Positions 36,306 through 53,690 of a DNA stretch of 60,000 bases are shown here, one piece after another. Below the pieces are notes generated by a model. It was not told the DNA's origin and made no database searches. It saw only the letters and a list, made by a program, of their open reading frames with translations. Source of the stretch: Bugula neritina (Eukaryota; Bryozoa; Gymnolaemata; Cheilostomatida; Bugulidae); contig OZ037773.1 of NCBI GenBank assembly GCA_964035545.1, positions 8,150,751 through 8,210,750 of the forward strand, written 5' to 3'. Within the stretch, counting starts at the first letter, position 1. Each line of letters opens with the position of its first letter. A program made the position numbers and the translations under genes.

Positions 36306-38444
36306 TTAGCTAGCTAGGTCTTCTTCAACCGCCATAAGAGGTATAAACTCCTTGAAGACAATGTTCCCTTGATCGTCTAATGCCGCAGACATTATTTCTT
36401 CTATTTCCTCATCATTGAAGGGTTCACCTGTTAATGCAGCAAAATTGACTATAAACTATCTTCTTATTCATCAGGACACAACCTTGTAGGTCAATGTTAC
36501 TATTGCTTCTGCTATTGGAGTCTTCAGAATAATATAAAGTATGTTCTTAAAATAGGATTAACAAGGGTTTAAAGTTTAGTATTTGTTGTATTCAGTATGC
36601 AGCTATAAAAACTCTTTTTGCAGTGGACATTTAAATAATGCTCGTGAGTAAATGTTTCTTGTCCCTTAAAAATAATCATGTTTTTATTGTTAAATTTAAT
36701 GGTTTTACTACAACTGTGTCTGCTCATATATTATTAACTTCCATTCAATTATTTACAATACACATGTGTGAGATTTGCTACCCAAATATTGTGTAACACC
36801 TTACCTTCCTTAGTGAGATACTGTTTGAGATCTTCTTGCGTTAGAAACCCTTTACCTTCCTGGTCAAGAGTTTGAAATGCCCGAAGAAGTTTTTCTTCTG
36901 AGTGTGGCCTGTAGTTCTTACTCATTATAGCTAATGTCATTACGGGGAGAAACCTCTCCAACCGAACATAGCCTGAGGCATCCTCTTCCTCCATCTATGT
37001 TCAAATACAACAAAACACGGTCTAGACTCTAGTCTATAATACCAGCTAGCATGTATCACAAAGTTCCCAGAGTTGAACTCAAGCTGTTGGCTTATGATTT
37101 GCAACTAGCAACAGCTCACGCCAACAACCGTATTTCAAATTGTCAGACTAATAGTGTTGCAACAGCACATCTTCTTTATTTTCTATTTTTTATTCTTGAA
37201 AACTTTACTGAGATATTTAGAGACACAGAACTTGATATTTAAACAGAGCTGTTATTCTTACCTCAGCTAAGACGTCTGTCAACTCATTCTCAGTCGGACA
37301 GAGGTCAAGAGATCTCATAATCGTTCCAATTTCTCTCACGTCTACTGTTTTATTTCCTTCATGGTCAAAAATGTCAAAAGCATCTTCTATTCTTTTTTGG
37401 ACTTTTTGGACAGCTGCTTCTACAGAAAATGAAGAGAGTTGATGCAATCTGCAGTTTCTATGACAAATCTTAAAGATCAAGGGTGTCAATTCAGATAACC
37501 CGGAGAATTTTAGCAATAAAAATTCAAAAAAGTTTTTTATTTTAAATAATACTATGTGCAGCCTCAACAGTAACTCTATCTTCATATCTGGAATGTTGAA
37601 TTGGTGCAGTAATGAACTGTTGAAAGTAGAATTTAGTATTTTACGATGCTTCTCGATAACTCTTTAGCCAGTTTTAGGATGGCCACACCAATGGCATAAA
37701 ATTATGATATACTGTATAGTACACGTACTTATTTGTAAATAAATTTGTCACCATGTTCAGTATTTGTAGTGGAGAAGGTGTCACTAGTTCAACAGGTAAT
37801 GCTATTCTAAAGAAAACCCTTAGTATCTTCACTGATAAAAAAATTTATTTAGTATACATTAGTAGAGCAAAATATATTACTAAATATGTTTTGAATAAGT
37901 TTATTATATTTATAAATTTCAACATGAAATATTTCAATTACAGCTTTTAGTTTATCTCTTATGATCATCAAAATGATGAGCTTCATAATTTAGAGTTACG
38001 AAATTCTGCAATTAATGATTAACAGTCAACACTAAAGCAGAGATTAAAATACAAGTATTTTAAAGCTAATCTATTCAAACAATGATAATGAAATAACAAT
38101 TTTATTCCCTAATGACAATTGAATAACTATACCAAGAGACAAGTATGAATGTGAAAATGAAGGTGATTTAGTTTTACTATAATTTTAATTCACATTTTGA
38201 TTATTGAAATTTTATGATTATCAATATGACTTTGAATTTCATCTTTGCCTTTTGTTTAATTTTTACTTGTTTCTCAAGTAAACTTAAGCTGAAAGTAAAT
38301 TTAAATTAGTAATTTAACTCAAATTAAAATTTACATTAATAAAAAGATAAGTAAAACTTAACTAAAAATAACGATAAGATTTAAATTACCTGTTTCTTGG
38401 TTAGCTCCATCAGCGACGCTCTCAGTGGTTTCGGGCTCAGACAT
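36306..38444 (-). CDS. EFCAB2: dynein regulatory complex protein 8 (EF-hand protein EFCAB2), 4 exons
   Basis: Coding exons on the minus strand: 38390-38444, 37262-37419, 36805-36994 and 36306-36427, giving 174 aa ending in TAA. The protein carries family stretches KRIEDAFDIFDHEGNKTVDV, REIGTIMRSLDLCPTENEL, SGYVRLERFLPVM, KGFLTQEDLKQYLTKEGEPF and EIEEIMSAALDDQGN. These match the human protein in order and spacing. The first EF-hand loop (D37 to E48) keeps acidic or oxygen ligands at positions 1, 3, 5, 7, 9 and 12. The later loops are degenerate, as expected for a mainly structural calmodulin-like protein. DRC8 is part of the nexin-dynein regulatory complex on axonemal doublet microtubules and helps coordinate ciliary beating. 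The gene is head to head with the ankyrin gene. Confidence 0.95.
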
Positions 38445-38839
38445 AACTATATATGATGCGACTCAAAAACTCAGCAAGTTAGAACATAAGTGACAAACGT
38501 GAGAGCACCTAACAAATGGTTGGGTATTAAAATGAAGTTGTTACCATTATGATTAGAGAAATATTGTTGTTGCTGTATGATAACGGCCTTGACCTGCTAG
38601 TACTTCGTTGTCAGGGTACTTCTGTAATTCCGCAGATAGATACTTCAACATGGCAGCGCTACTTAGCAACTAATCCATAACGTGAACAAGGGATAAGGAA
38701 AACTTTTCGTTTTTTTATGTTACTAACCCACATTTTTACTCCTTTTTCATACCTATAACCTTACATTTTTTAAACCTGTAACATGTTGTAGTTTCTTCTT
38801 GCAGTGTGCGTAGCCAACTGTCTATTAAATCTGTTGCTA
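38445..38839. promoter_or_regulatory. divergent promoter region between DRC8 and the ankyrin gene
   Basis: The start codons are 395 bases apart. The gap contains an X-box match (38658-38670), an overlapping YY1-like word AACATGGCAGC at about 38648-38658, and a splice acceptor at 38804. The acceptor implies a noncoding first exon for the ankyrin gene. Confidence 0.5.
38658..38670 (+). promoter_or_regulatory. candidate RFX X-box
   Basis: GCTACTTAGCAAC fits RYYNYY-N1-RRNRAC exactly, the consensus bound by RFX/DAF-19 factors upstream of ciliary genes. It is about 214 bases upstream of the DRC8 start codon, a usual distance. The match is by eye and the consensus is loose. Confidence 0.45.
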
Positions 38840-39367
38840 ATGGCTTTTCAGCCACTGAGTCATAGGCTGCTTGATGCAGCAAAATGTGGCGATGTCAGCT
38901 TGGTGTTGAAACTTTTTAAAAATAAAGTAAGTACTGCTTTGACTGATGAGAATGGAAACTCTCCTTTAGGCATTGCTGTCAAGAACAACCACGCATTTGT
39001 TGCTAAATTACTCATAGAATACGGAGCTGATTTGGAGCACCCAAATAATCAGCTTCATCGCCCTCTCCACTTAGCAACTATGAATGATAACTTGGAGATA
39101 CTAGCTTTACTGCTCAGTCGTGGAGCTCACATAAATGTAAAAAATCATGAAGGGTTTCAACCAATACAGCTTGCTCACCCTGATAGAAAAGGTTATCAAA
39201 TGTTGCTTGATGCCCAGAATGGAATATTGCCAGAGGAATTTGCTGTTATAAATGAAGTACCTGTCATTCCAACACATGCAATTCCTATTCCAAAAGTTAA
39301 AGCAGAGAAAGGAAAAAAAGACAAGAAGAAAGGTAGCAAAAAAGGCAAGAAAAAAAAGAAAAAGTAA
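38840..39367 (+). CDS. ankyrin-repeat protein with lysine-rich C-terminal tail
   Basis: A single coding exon of 175 aa from the ATG at 38840 to TAA. A clean acceptor (TTTCTTCTTGCAG) ends at 38804, so the 5' UTR is spliced and the codons before 38840 are not the start. Three ankyrin repeats and a partial fourth span about residues 5-120: LLDAAKCGDVSLVLKLF, NSPLGIAVKNNHAFVAKLL with EYGAD, then RPLHLATMNDNLEILALLL with SRGAH, then an imperfect NHEGFQPIQLA. A Pro/Ile/Val linker leads to a tail of about 28 residues made almost wholly of Lys and Gly, which may bind nucleic acid, phospholipid or tubulin, or serve as a nuclear signal. I cannot assign an orthologue. Sharing a promoter region with DRC8 hints at a ciliary role, which is inference only. 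Confidence 0.85.
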   Translation: MAFQPLSHRLLDAAKCGDVSLVLKLFKNKVSTALTDENGNSPLGIAVKNNHAFVAKLLIEYGADLEHPNNQLHRPLHLATMNDNLEILALLLSRGAHINVKNHEGFQPIQLAHPDRKGYQMLLDAQNGILPEEFAVINEVPVIPTHAIPIPKVKAEKGKKDKKKGSKKGKKKKKK

Positions 39368-39809
39368 TGTTTGACTCAACATATTTGATGACCCTTGCTA
39401 GTCGCAGTTAGTATAAAATGATATACTCACATGTAATATATTTTAGGTTTCAAGCAGACATTTATGACATTTTTATTTTATACTTTTATGTATGAAAATT
39501 CAATTTTTTTTTTGCTAATCAAGAAACATATTTGTTATGTTTTTCTCTTTCGACCAAATAACACTAAATCGGATAATTGAAGCTTCGTGGTTAATAACAT
39601 CAACTGACAAAGCTAATTATAGGTTAGTTTATTTATTATAATAGCATAATGTACTGTGAATTGTTGAAACTTTTAACAACAATTTATATAAATCTGAAGA
39701 ATTCTCTGATCTATTAAAATAACAACACATTCATTCCACTCACTGGCCAGTAACTATAAGAAAATCTGCGTCTGTAACGCTTGTCATTCTTATACCATCG
39801 TCTTAGCTC

Positions 39810-43043
<3,234 letters not shown>

Positions 43044-44954
43044 CAACTTAACTAGAATATTCTAAGTATATTTCTTGCACTCAATTATTCTGAATTGTTT
43101 TTGACTAAACAGACTGTGATGAACATTGTTCTCATACTTCAAATGTTTTCCGCATAAAATTTATATTTAAATTGTTTTTATTATTATTCAACTAAGTGTT
43201 ATTTTTATGTGGGTTCATGAAATTATTTAAAGAGTAAGAGTTATCAGCTCTATAGATTTCAGGGTTGCATGAAGAGCAAATGGAAAATAGTTATCAGCGC
43301 TGGCAAGAAAAGACAACTCACACTGTTACAGCTAGATAAATTAGCTTCAATGTTGGATTCTGAGCTGCAAACTTTGCCTTGGTTTAAAGTTTTTAGAGTA
43401 GTGTTTAGGTTTGGAGTGGTTACTTTATTTTATAGACGTACAATTTCTCATACTGCTGCACAAACTAATAGAGTTTAGGCTAGTAGCTTCACACATCTCT
43501 GGGAATACAGACAATAGTTTGAATATTATCTAACTTGAGCTTCTAGCAAAAACCGCCATGACTTCTGGAAGGTTGCTTTATTTAACCTCAGAGCATCTGT
43601 AACCTGATGCATGCATCACAACCACCTTAACTGTCTTCTATACAAACTAACTCAACCTACTCACCCGTCTACACATAAATCAAGCAAATAAGCCAATGCT
43701 GAACAATTTAATCCCATTAATAATGTATTTGTACAATGCTAATACATTCTTTCATCAACTCCCCCAGCGTAGCCTACTACCTAGTATTGTCAGCACAATT
43801 ATTTAGTCTTCGTTGTTTTGATTATAATTTATCAGGTAAAAAACAGACATTGTCTAGAGTAGGCATTATCATAAGTTTCCAGGTTATGAGTTGGTGCTGC
43901 AGTTCTAAATAAACATAATAATATTTAATATGAAAACTGATCTATTTTACACTAAAACCCTTTAGAAACCAGCAGTATATAAGCAACTGAGAACTTAGCC
44001 TAAAGTTAAGGTTTCACTGAAGTTCAAAACTAAGGCTACATGTACAATGAGTAGTAGATAAAAAGTGGCAGCTTTCTGCTACACTCTGTAAAATATTTTG
44101 CATAAAGTTGTTTTACAGGGTTAGCAATTTGGAAAAAGAAAACAGAAAACCCGGTACTGTTTCATCAAAATTGTGCTGCCATTACAAACACTGCAAGCAG
44201 AAATATCTACAGTGAAAGATCCTAGCATCATGTTACATTACAAACAGCCATATATTGAAACATTTGAAATTGTCTCCCCAATTAATATAAATAGAAACTA
44301 AATGAATAAACAATACATAAATAGCAAAGAAGTGTACTTCACTTATTACAATGAAAACAATCAACGAAGCCGTAGACTTCATTGTAAGCATTCAATGTAC
44401 TGCATCTTCTGTTGTGCATTTTTGGATGCATCATATCACGCTAGGCTTATAGATATGTGCGAGTATAAAGGCTGTCGTTAACATCCTTTAGCCAGCGTGT
44501 GCTGTGTATACCTACTTTACGACACTTTACAATACACATGTGCAGGAGTGAATCAATACATAAGTTGCCTCTCCAGCATGTGCACAACAACACCAACCTT
44601 TTGAGAGCTCCTAGACAAATATTTAAATTACCAAATGACTAATTAGTAAGTTGAGAACTGAGACATCTGTGTTGAAGGAGCGAAACGCGAGTCAGCGTTC
44701 TTTCTGGCATCACTTACTCACTTGTAGATCGTCAGCCTGTCTGTCTCTTATGGAATATTTTTTTCTTGTGCATTTGTGTCTTTCTCAGGTAGGTGAAATG
44801 CTTGTACTTTTAGTCACTACTCATTTTATATGGTATAAAATATTGTTACAGTAATAGTCATAGTAATTTTGTAGTAACAATTTAACAGAAGTAAATAACT
44901 CTTCATCACTTTAATATTGCTTGTAAAACAAGAGCTTATACTCATTTTAATTTA

Positions 44955-45310
44955 TTAGAATTATTGTGAGTAGCAGTATTAGTGTGAGTAGCAATGTTAG
45001 TGTGAGTAGCAGTATTATTATGAGTAGTAGTATTATTGTGAGTAGCAGTATTATTATGTGTGACAGTATTGGTAAAAAACCAGTATTAGTATGAGTAGCA
45101 ATGTTTGCTATAAGTATCAGTATTAGTATGAGTATCAGTATTAGAGTGAGTAGTATTATCAGTATGAGTATCAATACCAATATTGATGATGAGCAGTATT
45201 GGTAAAGTACCAGTATTAGTATAACTAGAAGTATTAGTATAACTAGAAGTATTAGTATAACTAGAAGTATTAGTATAACTAGCAGTATTAGTATGAGTAA
45301 CAGTATTAGG
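44955..45310. repeat. degenerate 18-bp tandem repeat (AGTAGCAGTATTAGTATG)
   Basis: About 18-20 diverged units based on GTATTAGTATGAGTA, with a subarray of AGTATTAGTATAACTAGA near 45215-45290. Confidence 0.8.
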
Positions 45311-46421
45311 TAACATTACGAGTAATAGCCAGTGTTTGTATTGGCTCTCTCTAATGCTAGCAAAGAAATGAGTGTGAGGAATCATGCGGAATAGTAATTC
45401 CAGCAGACGTAGATGTGAATAATTATACTGCATTATAGTAAGATGGTGAATGTAATGGTAGGAGATATTTGTGGAGATGACCAGAAGAGGGTTCTTTTTG
45501 TGTAATACTTTCAGGCATGCCTACCCCCCCCCCTCTCTCTCTCTCTAACTAATAATATTGTAATATAACTGTTGCTTCTTAGCAGAAGTGATATTATAAG
45601 TCACAAATCTGCCATGACTCAGGGGGAACAACTTCCACAACAAATTTAGAAACGCAGCTAGTACCAGCTTATAGCTCTAGTTACTCACTTGAAATAAACA
45701 ATATGTATGAAACACGTTCCAACGTGCTGATTCACAGGCTATGCTAAGACTAATTATATTTTGCCTAGTCTTTGGTGGCCAAGTTACTTGCAAGTAAATT
45801 ACTGGCTGAACAAATGCAAACAAATACTTCTTGTTATTCCATTGTGAAACTGAAACTAATCATATGTGTAGCAAAAATGCTTACAGGTTTATAGCTTACA
45901 ATAAAACAAACAAAATAACAGTTATTAGTGATTGGTGGACACAAACATGTTTGTTATCATGTCAACTTGTGTACACAGTGTGTTAGTATATATGCCCACA
46001 GTATGCAAAATATATCGTGACCATTTGCCAGGCAGCTAGCTCATCAATATCGTATCCAGTCTTTTCTATGAGCTATATTGATTTAATACAATTAGTTGAG
46101 TCGAAACCAGCAGTCAAGTGTGTGTATTTCTATGAAGCTAATAATAATCTTCAGTATGCATATGTGCAATTACCTTTCATCACTTTCATAGTTCTTACTG
46201 CAAAGTTGGGCAACTCCTGAATGCATGTTTTTCAACTCTACCTTAACTTTACGCTCACTTTACCCTGGCCAGTATACAGTAACAAACTATTTGTAGACTA
46301 AGATCCTGTAATTCATAGCAGTAAAGCTGTCAAACAAATATGTTACAAGAGTATAACATAAATATTTTCTGCATTATGTCTTTTTCTGAAAATGTGGGTC
46401 CGAATCTATACGCTAAAAGAC

Positions 46422-46422
46422 A

Positions 46423-46507
<85 letters not shown>

Positions 46508-46622
46508 ATGCACACACTCATGCACACACTCACTCACTCACACACACGCACACACACTCACACACACACACACACACACACTCATGCACACACTCATGCA
46601 CACACTCACTCACACACACACA

Positions 46623-46653
<31 letters not shown>

Positions 46654-46808
46654 CACACACACCACACACACACACACACACACCACACACACACACACAC
46701 AAACGCACGCACACACACACACACTCACACACACACACACACTCACACACACACACTCACACACACACACACACTCACACACACACACACACTCACACAC
46801 TCACACAC

Positions 46809-46839
<31 letters not shown>

Positions 46840-47318
46840 TGCACACACTCATGCACACACTCACTCACTCACACACACGCACACACACTCACACACACAC
46901 ACACACACTCATGCACACACTCATGCACACACTCACTCACACACACACACTCACACACACACACACACACACCACACACACCACACACACACACACACAC
47001 ACACCACACACACACACACACACAAACGCACGCACACACACACACACTCACACACACACACACACACTCACACACACACACTCACACACACACACACTCA
47101 CACACACACACACACACTCACACACTCACACACTCACACACACACACACCACACACACCACACACACACACACACACACACCACACACACACACACACAC
47201 AAACGCACGCACACACACACACACTCACACACACACACACACACTCACACACTCACACACTCACACACTCACACACTCACACACTCACACACTCACACAC
47301 TCACTCACACACACACTA
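46422..47318. repeat. compound (CA)n array with higher-order structure
   Basis: CA dinucleotides interrupted by TCATGCACAC, CTCACTCACA, ACCACACACC and AAACGCACGC blocks. The ACCACACACACC to AAACGCACGC block recurs at about 46650, 46970 and 47150. The CTCATGCACACACTCATGCA block recurs at about 46504, 46580, 46837 and 46908. This shows copying of multi-hundred-base segments. The long Thr-His open frames are artefacts. Confidence 0.95.
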
Positions 47319-47889
47319 GTATAGTCAATATATTATCAGTAGCCAGTATATTAGTATCTGAATATGTACATAGTAGTCAGTGTAATATTAGTCAGTTACA
47401 TACACATTGTTAGTACTCTGTAAATAGAAGTTATAGTAGGAAGTAGAATTTATAAAGACCCTGAATCAAGAGGATACATTATGATGTGTGGGTTGGTCAC
47501 ACTAAATATTGAATAATCCTTACAATTAAATTAGCACAAGATATATGCAACTGCCTGGTTAATTGTCTCCCTTGGGACGGTGTGTTATTACTAGCTTTAC
47601 AACATATTCGACGTCCAGCTGATCAACTTCTTCTCAATCAATATATGCACATTTAAAGTCTTCAGTCAGCTTGTAGAGCACTTGCTGTCAACTGTCATTC
47701 AAGTCATACCAAGTCCTTGAAATTAATGTAAAAGGGTTCCATCTATTTAACTGGAAAATCAGCAGTACTTCCTTATGGCTATCGCCCTTACCATTGTTAA
47801 ATACATTGTTTACTAACACATTTATTTATATCTTTAATTAAATCTTTGCTTTCTTCTAATAATAATCCTGTTTTCTAATTGAATTTTTG

Positions 47890-48005
47890 ATATAAAAGAT
47901 TTAAATTAAATATTAAAGATTTAAATTAGATAATAAAGATTTAAATTAGATATTAAAGATTTAAATTAGATATTAAAGATTTAAATTAGATATTAAAGAT
48001 TTAAA
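47890..48005. repeat. 20-bp tandem repeat (AAGATTTAAATTAGATATTA), about 6 copies
   Basis: AAAGATTTAAATTAG words recur every 20 bases with one or two substitutions. Confidence 0.9.
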
Positions 48006-50006
48006 GATATAAATCGCTTCATGCATTTGTGTACCTCCTTTATAGTAAACTGTGAGTAGTATGCGTGTATAGTATGTATGTAGTATGCTGAGCATTGTTG
48101 CACGCCTAAAGTCACGACAGATCAAAATCCAGATTTGAAATCTCAGGGAGTACAATGATAGAAGAGTAAATGTTTTGGTTTCTTATTCCTCATTTTGATT
48201 ACTTTGTAAGTATCAGTTATATAGTTAGAAATGAACCAATTCCATCAAATGTTTATCATGGTAATAAGTTCTTTTGAATGCTAATTTATTTTATGGATAA
48301 GGCAGCAGTAAAAAAATTGGGTGGTTAGCTGGCAGCGGCATATTTTAGGCAGCACGTTGGAACAAGCATGATTGTAGTACAATTTAGTATGAACTCAATG
48401 TGAACGTACAAGAGCATTCTTTTATCTTATTTTAATGGCTCAAAGCATTGCTTTTATAAATTAACTCAAAGAGTAGACAGTTTCTTATTATGTAGTCATT
48501 ACTGTGAGCTTCTTGAATGCTTTAAAACTACCTAAATTATAATTACAATTACACTATAATATTTTACAAAACTTACTAACAGATCATGGCATGACCTATT
48601 AAAGGTTTATACTTGAGCTACTTGTGCAGTTGCGTAGATAATTAAATTATTATATAGTAAGCGTTTTCATGATTTGAAATTAACTATGAGCCAACCTAGC
48701 ATTATATTTCAACTTATTACTTAGATGTAGAAATATATAAGTGCAATATTATACTTTCATTCACAATTCAATGAATAAATCATAATTATATTCAGTTATG
48801 GTTATCATAACATATTGTTATGTAATATGTGCTGCATATTGTCTCAGCTTTGTTAAATGGTTAGTATACTGTTTCAATTTGTAGCATTTGCCTTCCCCCT
48901 CCTTTTACTGATAACAATTGGTTATTTAATTGAATTGAATAATCATTTCACATAATATTTTTACAAATAATCATTGCAACTTGCAATTAGAAGTTACCTA
49001 CCCAAATAAGATATTTCATTTAACTATAATATAAGTAGTGTTTAAATATTTTCTTTCAAAATTGCAAAACAGTAAAAGTTTATTATACTTTATCCAGTAG
49101 CTGTCACATGATGCTTTCGTCACTCTGCTTGTTGCAAAGCAAAGGTAATTGTACTTGCACCATATGTCAGGTAAAATTACCTCCATAAAGCATGTGTTAT
49201 ACTACACATAGTTCTGCCTCTTTCCCATTTTGCTGTCTACATCTACACTATCACAATAATAATATTACAATCATTGAATTTCATTTAAAATTTTCAAGGA
49301 TAATCTCTGCTTCTTTTAACTAAAATGATCCCACAGAACCCTGCATTAAATTATCAGTATAAATGAAAAATCACGCACACAGTGTTAGGCATGAAAATCA
49401 TGCAAAACAATTCAGGTGTTATTAGGGCTAAGTGAATATAGCATTAACATAGGCATGCCTTGGCCGTATGATGTAATGGAATTACCATAATGCGGTTTGT
49501 TAATAGGAACTATTTATGTATAGTGTAGATGTTCAATGTATTATAATTGTGCAACATGTATCTTGTATAGTAACTAGTGTATTCTATTAAACCTGCATAG
49601 TGTAATACGTAATATAGTAATACTCTAGTCCATACTGCTACTATTACAATAACTCGGCTAAATTTGATTTGTAATTTGAATTTACTAAATAAAAATCAAT
49701 GAATATCCTACATGTTGTACATATTATGCATATAAATAAATATTTTCTAATGATATTTATAAATATTGCATTTCCTTTTACACATGATTGATTTATTTGT
49801 TTTGCTTAGCATTTCAACAAACTAGTAGTATATTGCCAGGAGTGTATGACAGCATAGTTCGTGTTCTGTGTTATAATATTATACTTAGTTGTGCATATGC
49901 TGACACCGAGATGCAGGCAGCAGTCTGTTTTGCTTCCTGGTCAGCACTTGTTGAGAATACAACTACTGTACAAAATATTGTTAAAGTCAGCATATAAATG
50001 CACGTT

Positions 50007-50616
<610 letters not shown>

Positions 50617-50993
50617 CTTAAACTGTAACTGCTCTCTGGGCTCTGACGTGAAGTGAGCTATAAATAGAACAAATGAAAGAGTAGAGCAGAAGGAAAGTGG
50701 CATGTAACGGCAGCATAAACACAATGTCAAATGCCTGGTATGCTGCTGGGGAACAATTGCATGGATTGTGAATATATATGGCATTCATTGATTATATTTA
50801 CATTTTACTGTACGATCAGTCATTATTTGTAAGCTGAAAAGCAAAGCAAATAATAGTAATTAACTGTGTAGTCAACTTTACAATGCATGCAATTCGTATA
50901 AAGTAATTGTATGTGTTTAATAACGTACAGCGGCATGCTCTAGTCTTATAACCTGCTTCATAATATGCTTAGCCACATGTCAAGAACTGAGTA

Positions 50994-51062
50994 TACAGGT
51001 ATGTAGTGTACAGGTACTTAGTATACAGGTATATAGTATACAGGTATATAGTATACAGGTAT
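50994..51062. repeat. 15-bp tandem repeat (TATACAGGTATATAG)
   Basis: About five copies of ACAGGTAT(A/G)TAGTAT with minor changes. Confidence 0.8.
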
Positions 51063-51469
51063 GTAAGAAGTCAATTTAGGTGCTATAGCTAGTCAGTTCA
51101 CGTACATGTGAGTAGATTATTTGTAAGTATCAGTTGTGTGTGAGTAAGTAAGCAGGCATGTAAGTAGACATGTTGGTAAGTTTATGCAAATGTAAGTAAG
51201 TACATAACATGTAAGTGAGTACATTTTATTAGGTAAGCTAGTGTAAACATGTACCTCAGCAAATTTATTACTGCATGTAAGTTAGTATCTGCACATGTAA
51301 GTAATGGAGTGTCCTCTTTAGAAATGGTGCGTGCATGTAACTAAGTGCAAAGTGAAAGAATAAATGTATCTACATCTTTAATGGTGTAGATACAAATTCT
51401 TGTGAAAATTGCAGGAGCTTATTGTAACATTATTGCATACTGTAGCAGAGCATATATAAGAATTTGATT

Positions 51470-51516
51470 CTGCTGCCGCTGTTGCTGCTGCTACTGCTGC
51501 TACTGCTGCTGCTGAA
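51470..51516. repeat. imperfect (CTG)n trinucleotide repeat
   Basis: About 15 triplets of CTG with CCG, TTG and CTA variants. No open reading frame around it looks coding. Confidence 0.85.
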
Positions 51517-53587
51517 GACATACTATTTGCTGGTATAGCAAACGACTATATAAATGAGATATTATGCATAATGTTGCTTACAGGAGTAGAATGTTATAAT
51601 TATTAGGTAGACCTACACACTGGACATGCCTTAATTAAGATATATGTTAAGGTTTGCAGCTGGTAGTAACTTACTCTGTACAAGGTGTTTATTGTCAGTA
51701 GCATACTTCATATATATCTTCTTTAGATAAAAGGTAATTTAATATAAACTACACAGGATTAACCTAATAGACATTTTCGGTATACTGTGCTGCATACATT
51801 TCTGCAATGCTACAGGGATAGCTGCATTAGTTCTTCAAAATATATTCTGTATTTTCTACGGGTGTTGAAAGCCCCTCCTAAAGAAACATGATACTGGTAT
51901 GGTATTCAGGTTATGCTACTCAACGCTGTTCTAATTTGGGGTAGTACAAATCAACTTGAAGACGATGTTCTACTTTATTTTATTTTAGTTATTTTGTTTA
52001 CCCACCTCAATAATTTTATTTTATTTCATTTATGAATTCTGTTTAAGTTTAAAAAAATTTTACAATGTTCATTTTTAAAAAATATTTTCATACAGTTAAA
52101 CCTCATCTTCAACTACAGCTTTTACATTGTGCTAACAAGTTTTCATTCCGCCACCTGTTTCTTGCCTGAACTGCGTGCAGCTAGTGCAAGTAGGTGATGC
52201 TGGTGACCAGTAATCCTTGTGCAAATCAATTAATTAAAAATTTTAAAAATGCTTTCAACTACAAATTTCACAAATGCAAAAATAGAGAAGCGTGTGTTTG
52301 AATAAATTAGCTCTGTAGGACCACAACTTGTTGTTTTCCAATGTAAATACAAATCTACTCCCTTGAGACTTGGGTCTAGATTCACTCCACTCCTTTATAA
52401 ACTCATGCACTCGTTAATTAACAATATCCACAGCCATCAACTCCGTCTTGCATATCAGAATAATCTAGAAGGTTGATTGCATGAAATTAGTATCTACCGC
52501 TCACTCAACACTTCAGACAAACCTGTCAATAACTTCGCTGCCGCTCGCACTAAGACCCTGCCTTTCTTTCCTTATCAGAATAATCACCAGCAGTCTATAT
52601 TGATAATTTACTGATAATATTGTATGTAGACTGAGAATAAGGAAGTGCTGAAATCTTCTGATGAGGGGCAGGTATCTTAGCATCCCGTAAAGTCTAGTAT
52701 AACACAGCACTAACTACACTGTGTTGAGAGGAAGTGGATACATGGAACTATCATATGCAGTATAGCCAGACCGTGTTAGCATATACTCAACAGTTCCCGT
52801 GGATAACTAGTGCTGCAGCGTCAACAACTGGGTGAGTTTTTTGTTTCCTCTTTTTCAGCAACAGTTTAGCAATTGTGAAATTGTAATATTGTTAGTTTAT
52901 ATGAAGCTTCGAAGTTTGAATATGGTCTTTAGCTATATTCTTGGTTCTAAGGCTTGGCAAACCTAGATTTTAGGCTACTGTAATTTTCTTATTGCATTTC
53001 TTTGAAGACACGACAATATTAAAATGCTTACAAACTGGAAAATAAACAGAAAGTGAATTCTTATTTTGAGCTGCAATAAAGTAAATGGCAACTATCATTT
53101 AAAGCATCTATTAACTGAAACTATAATATTATATATTAAAACTTGAAGTGACATTAAAGGTAAGTTTAGAAAAAAAATCTACTTTCTCTGATATGTAAAA
53201 CTGCATAGAATGTATATGTAGAGATAAACTGTATCTGATGTTATGGTGCGGCATGTTATTGTAATCTCCAAGTCGTTAATAGATTGCATTTAGAGGTACT
53301 TTTGTACGTCACTACATATTTCCTCAGCTCCGATAATTCCGTTATTTTATAGTCCCTGCAAGACTCTTTGCCTGTAGTTGAGCAGTTGAACAAATATCCT
53401 AAGGCATGTAACTGTTGATTTTGGGTGTATAATTAGTTCGGGACTAGAAAACTTGTTTTAAAAACGTTTACATGAGCTCTAAATATAGACTATATACAAC
53501 GTATGCTACAGCCATCTGACTGAAAAGCTAAGCTGGTAAAATAATACATCAGAATTATATACTTCAATTGATATCACATCTATGGTT

Positions 53588-53690
53588 GACAAGGTACAGT
53601 GAATTTCCAAAAAATGTATAGTTGTATGACAAGGTACAGTGAATTTCCAAAAAATGTATAGTTGTATGACAAGGTACAGTGAAACTCCAA
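53588..53690. repeat. 40-bp tandem repeat, 2.5 copies
   Basis: GACAAGGTACAGTGAA starts at 53588, 53628 and 53668. The first two copies are identical over 40 bases, so the duplication is recent. Confidence 0.93.

Noticed and set aside
38804-38839. Upstream GTG as start of the ankyrin protein
   Set aside because: The position coincides with a splice acceptor (CTTCTTGCAG). The first ATG at 38840 gives a normal start.
38944-38965. CTGATGAGAATGGAAAC, again hammerhead-like
   Set aside because: There is no room for stem II, and the sequence codes for a normal ankyrin repeat.
43269-43478. 69-codon plus-strand open frame beside the orphan membrane-protein gene
   Set aside because: Short, no motif, no coding context. 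It shares words with the AACAACTC-type repeat seen elsewhere.
46340-47413. Histidine-threonine repeat protein of about 350 codons
   Set aside because: CA repeat translated. The open frame ends with the array.
51470-51516. Coding poly-Leu/Ala/Gln tract from the CTG repeat
   Set aside because: Surrounding frames are short and without coding character, so it is treated as a microsatellite.
52655-52700. Hammerhead ribozyme-like CTGATGAG followed by CCCGTAAAGTC
   Set aside because: The required GAAA after stem II is interrupted (GTAAAG), and I see no pairing stems I and III around it.
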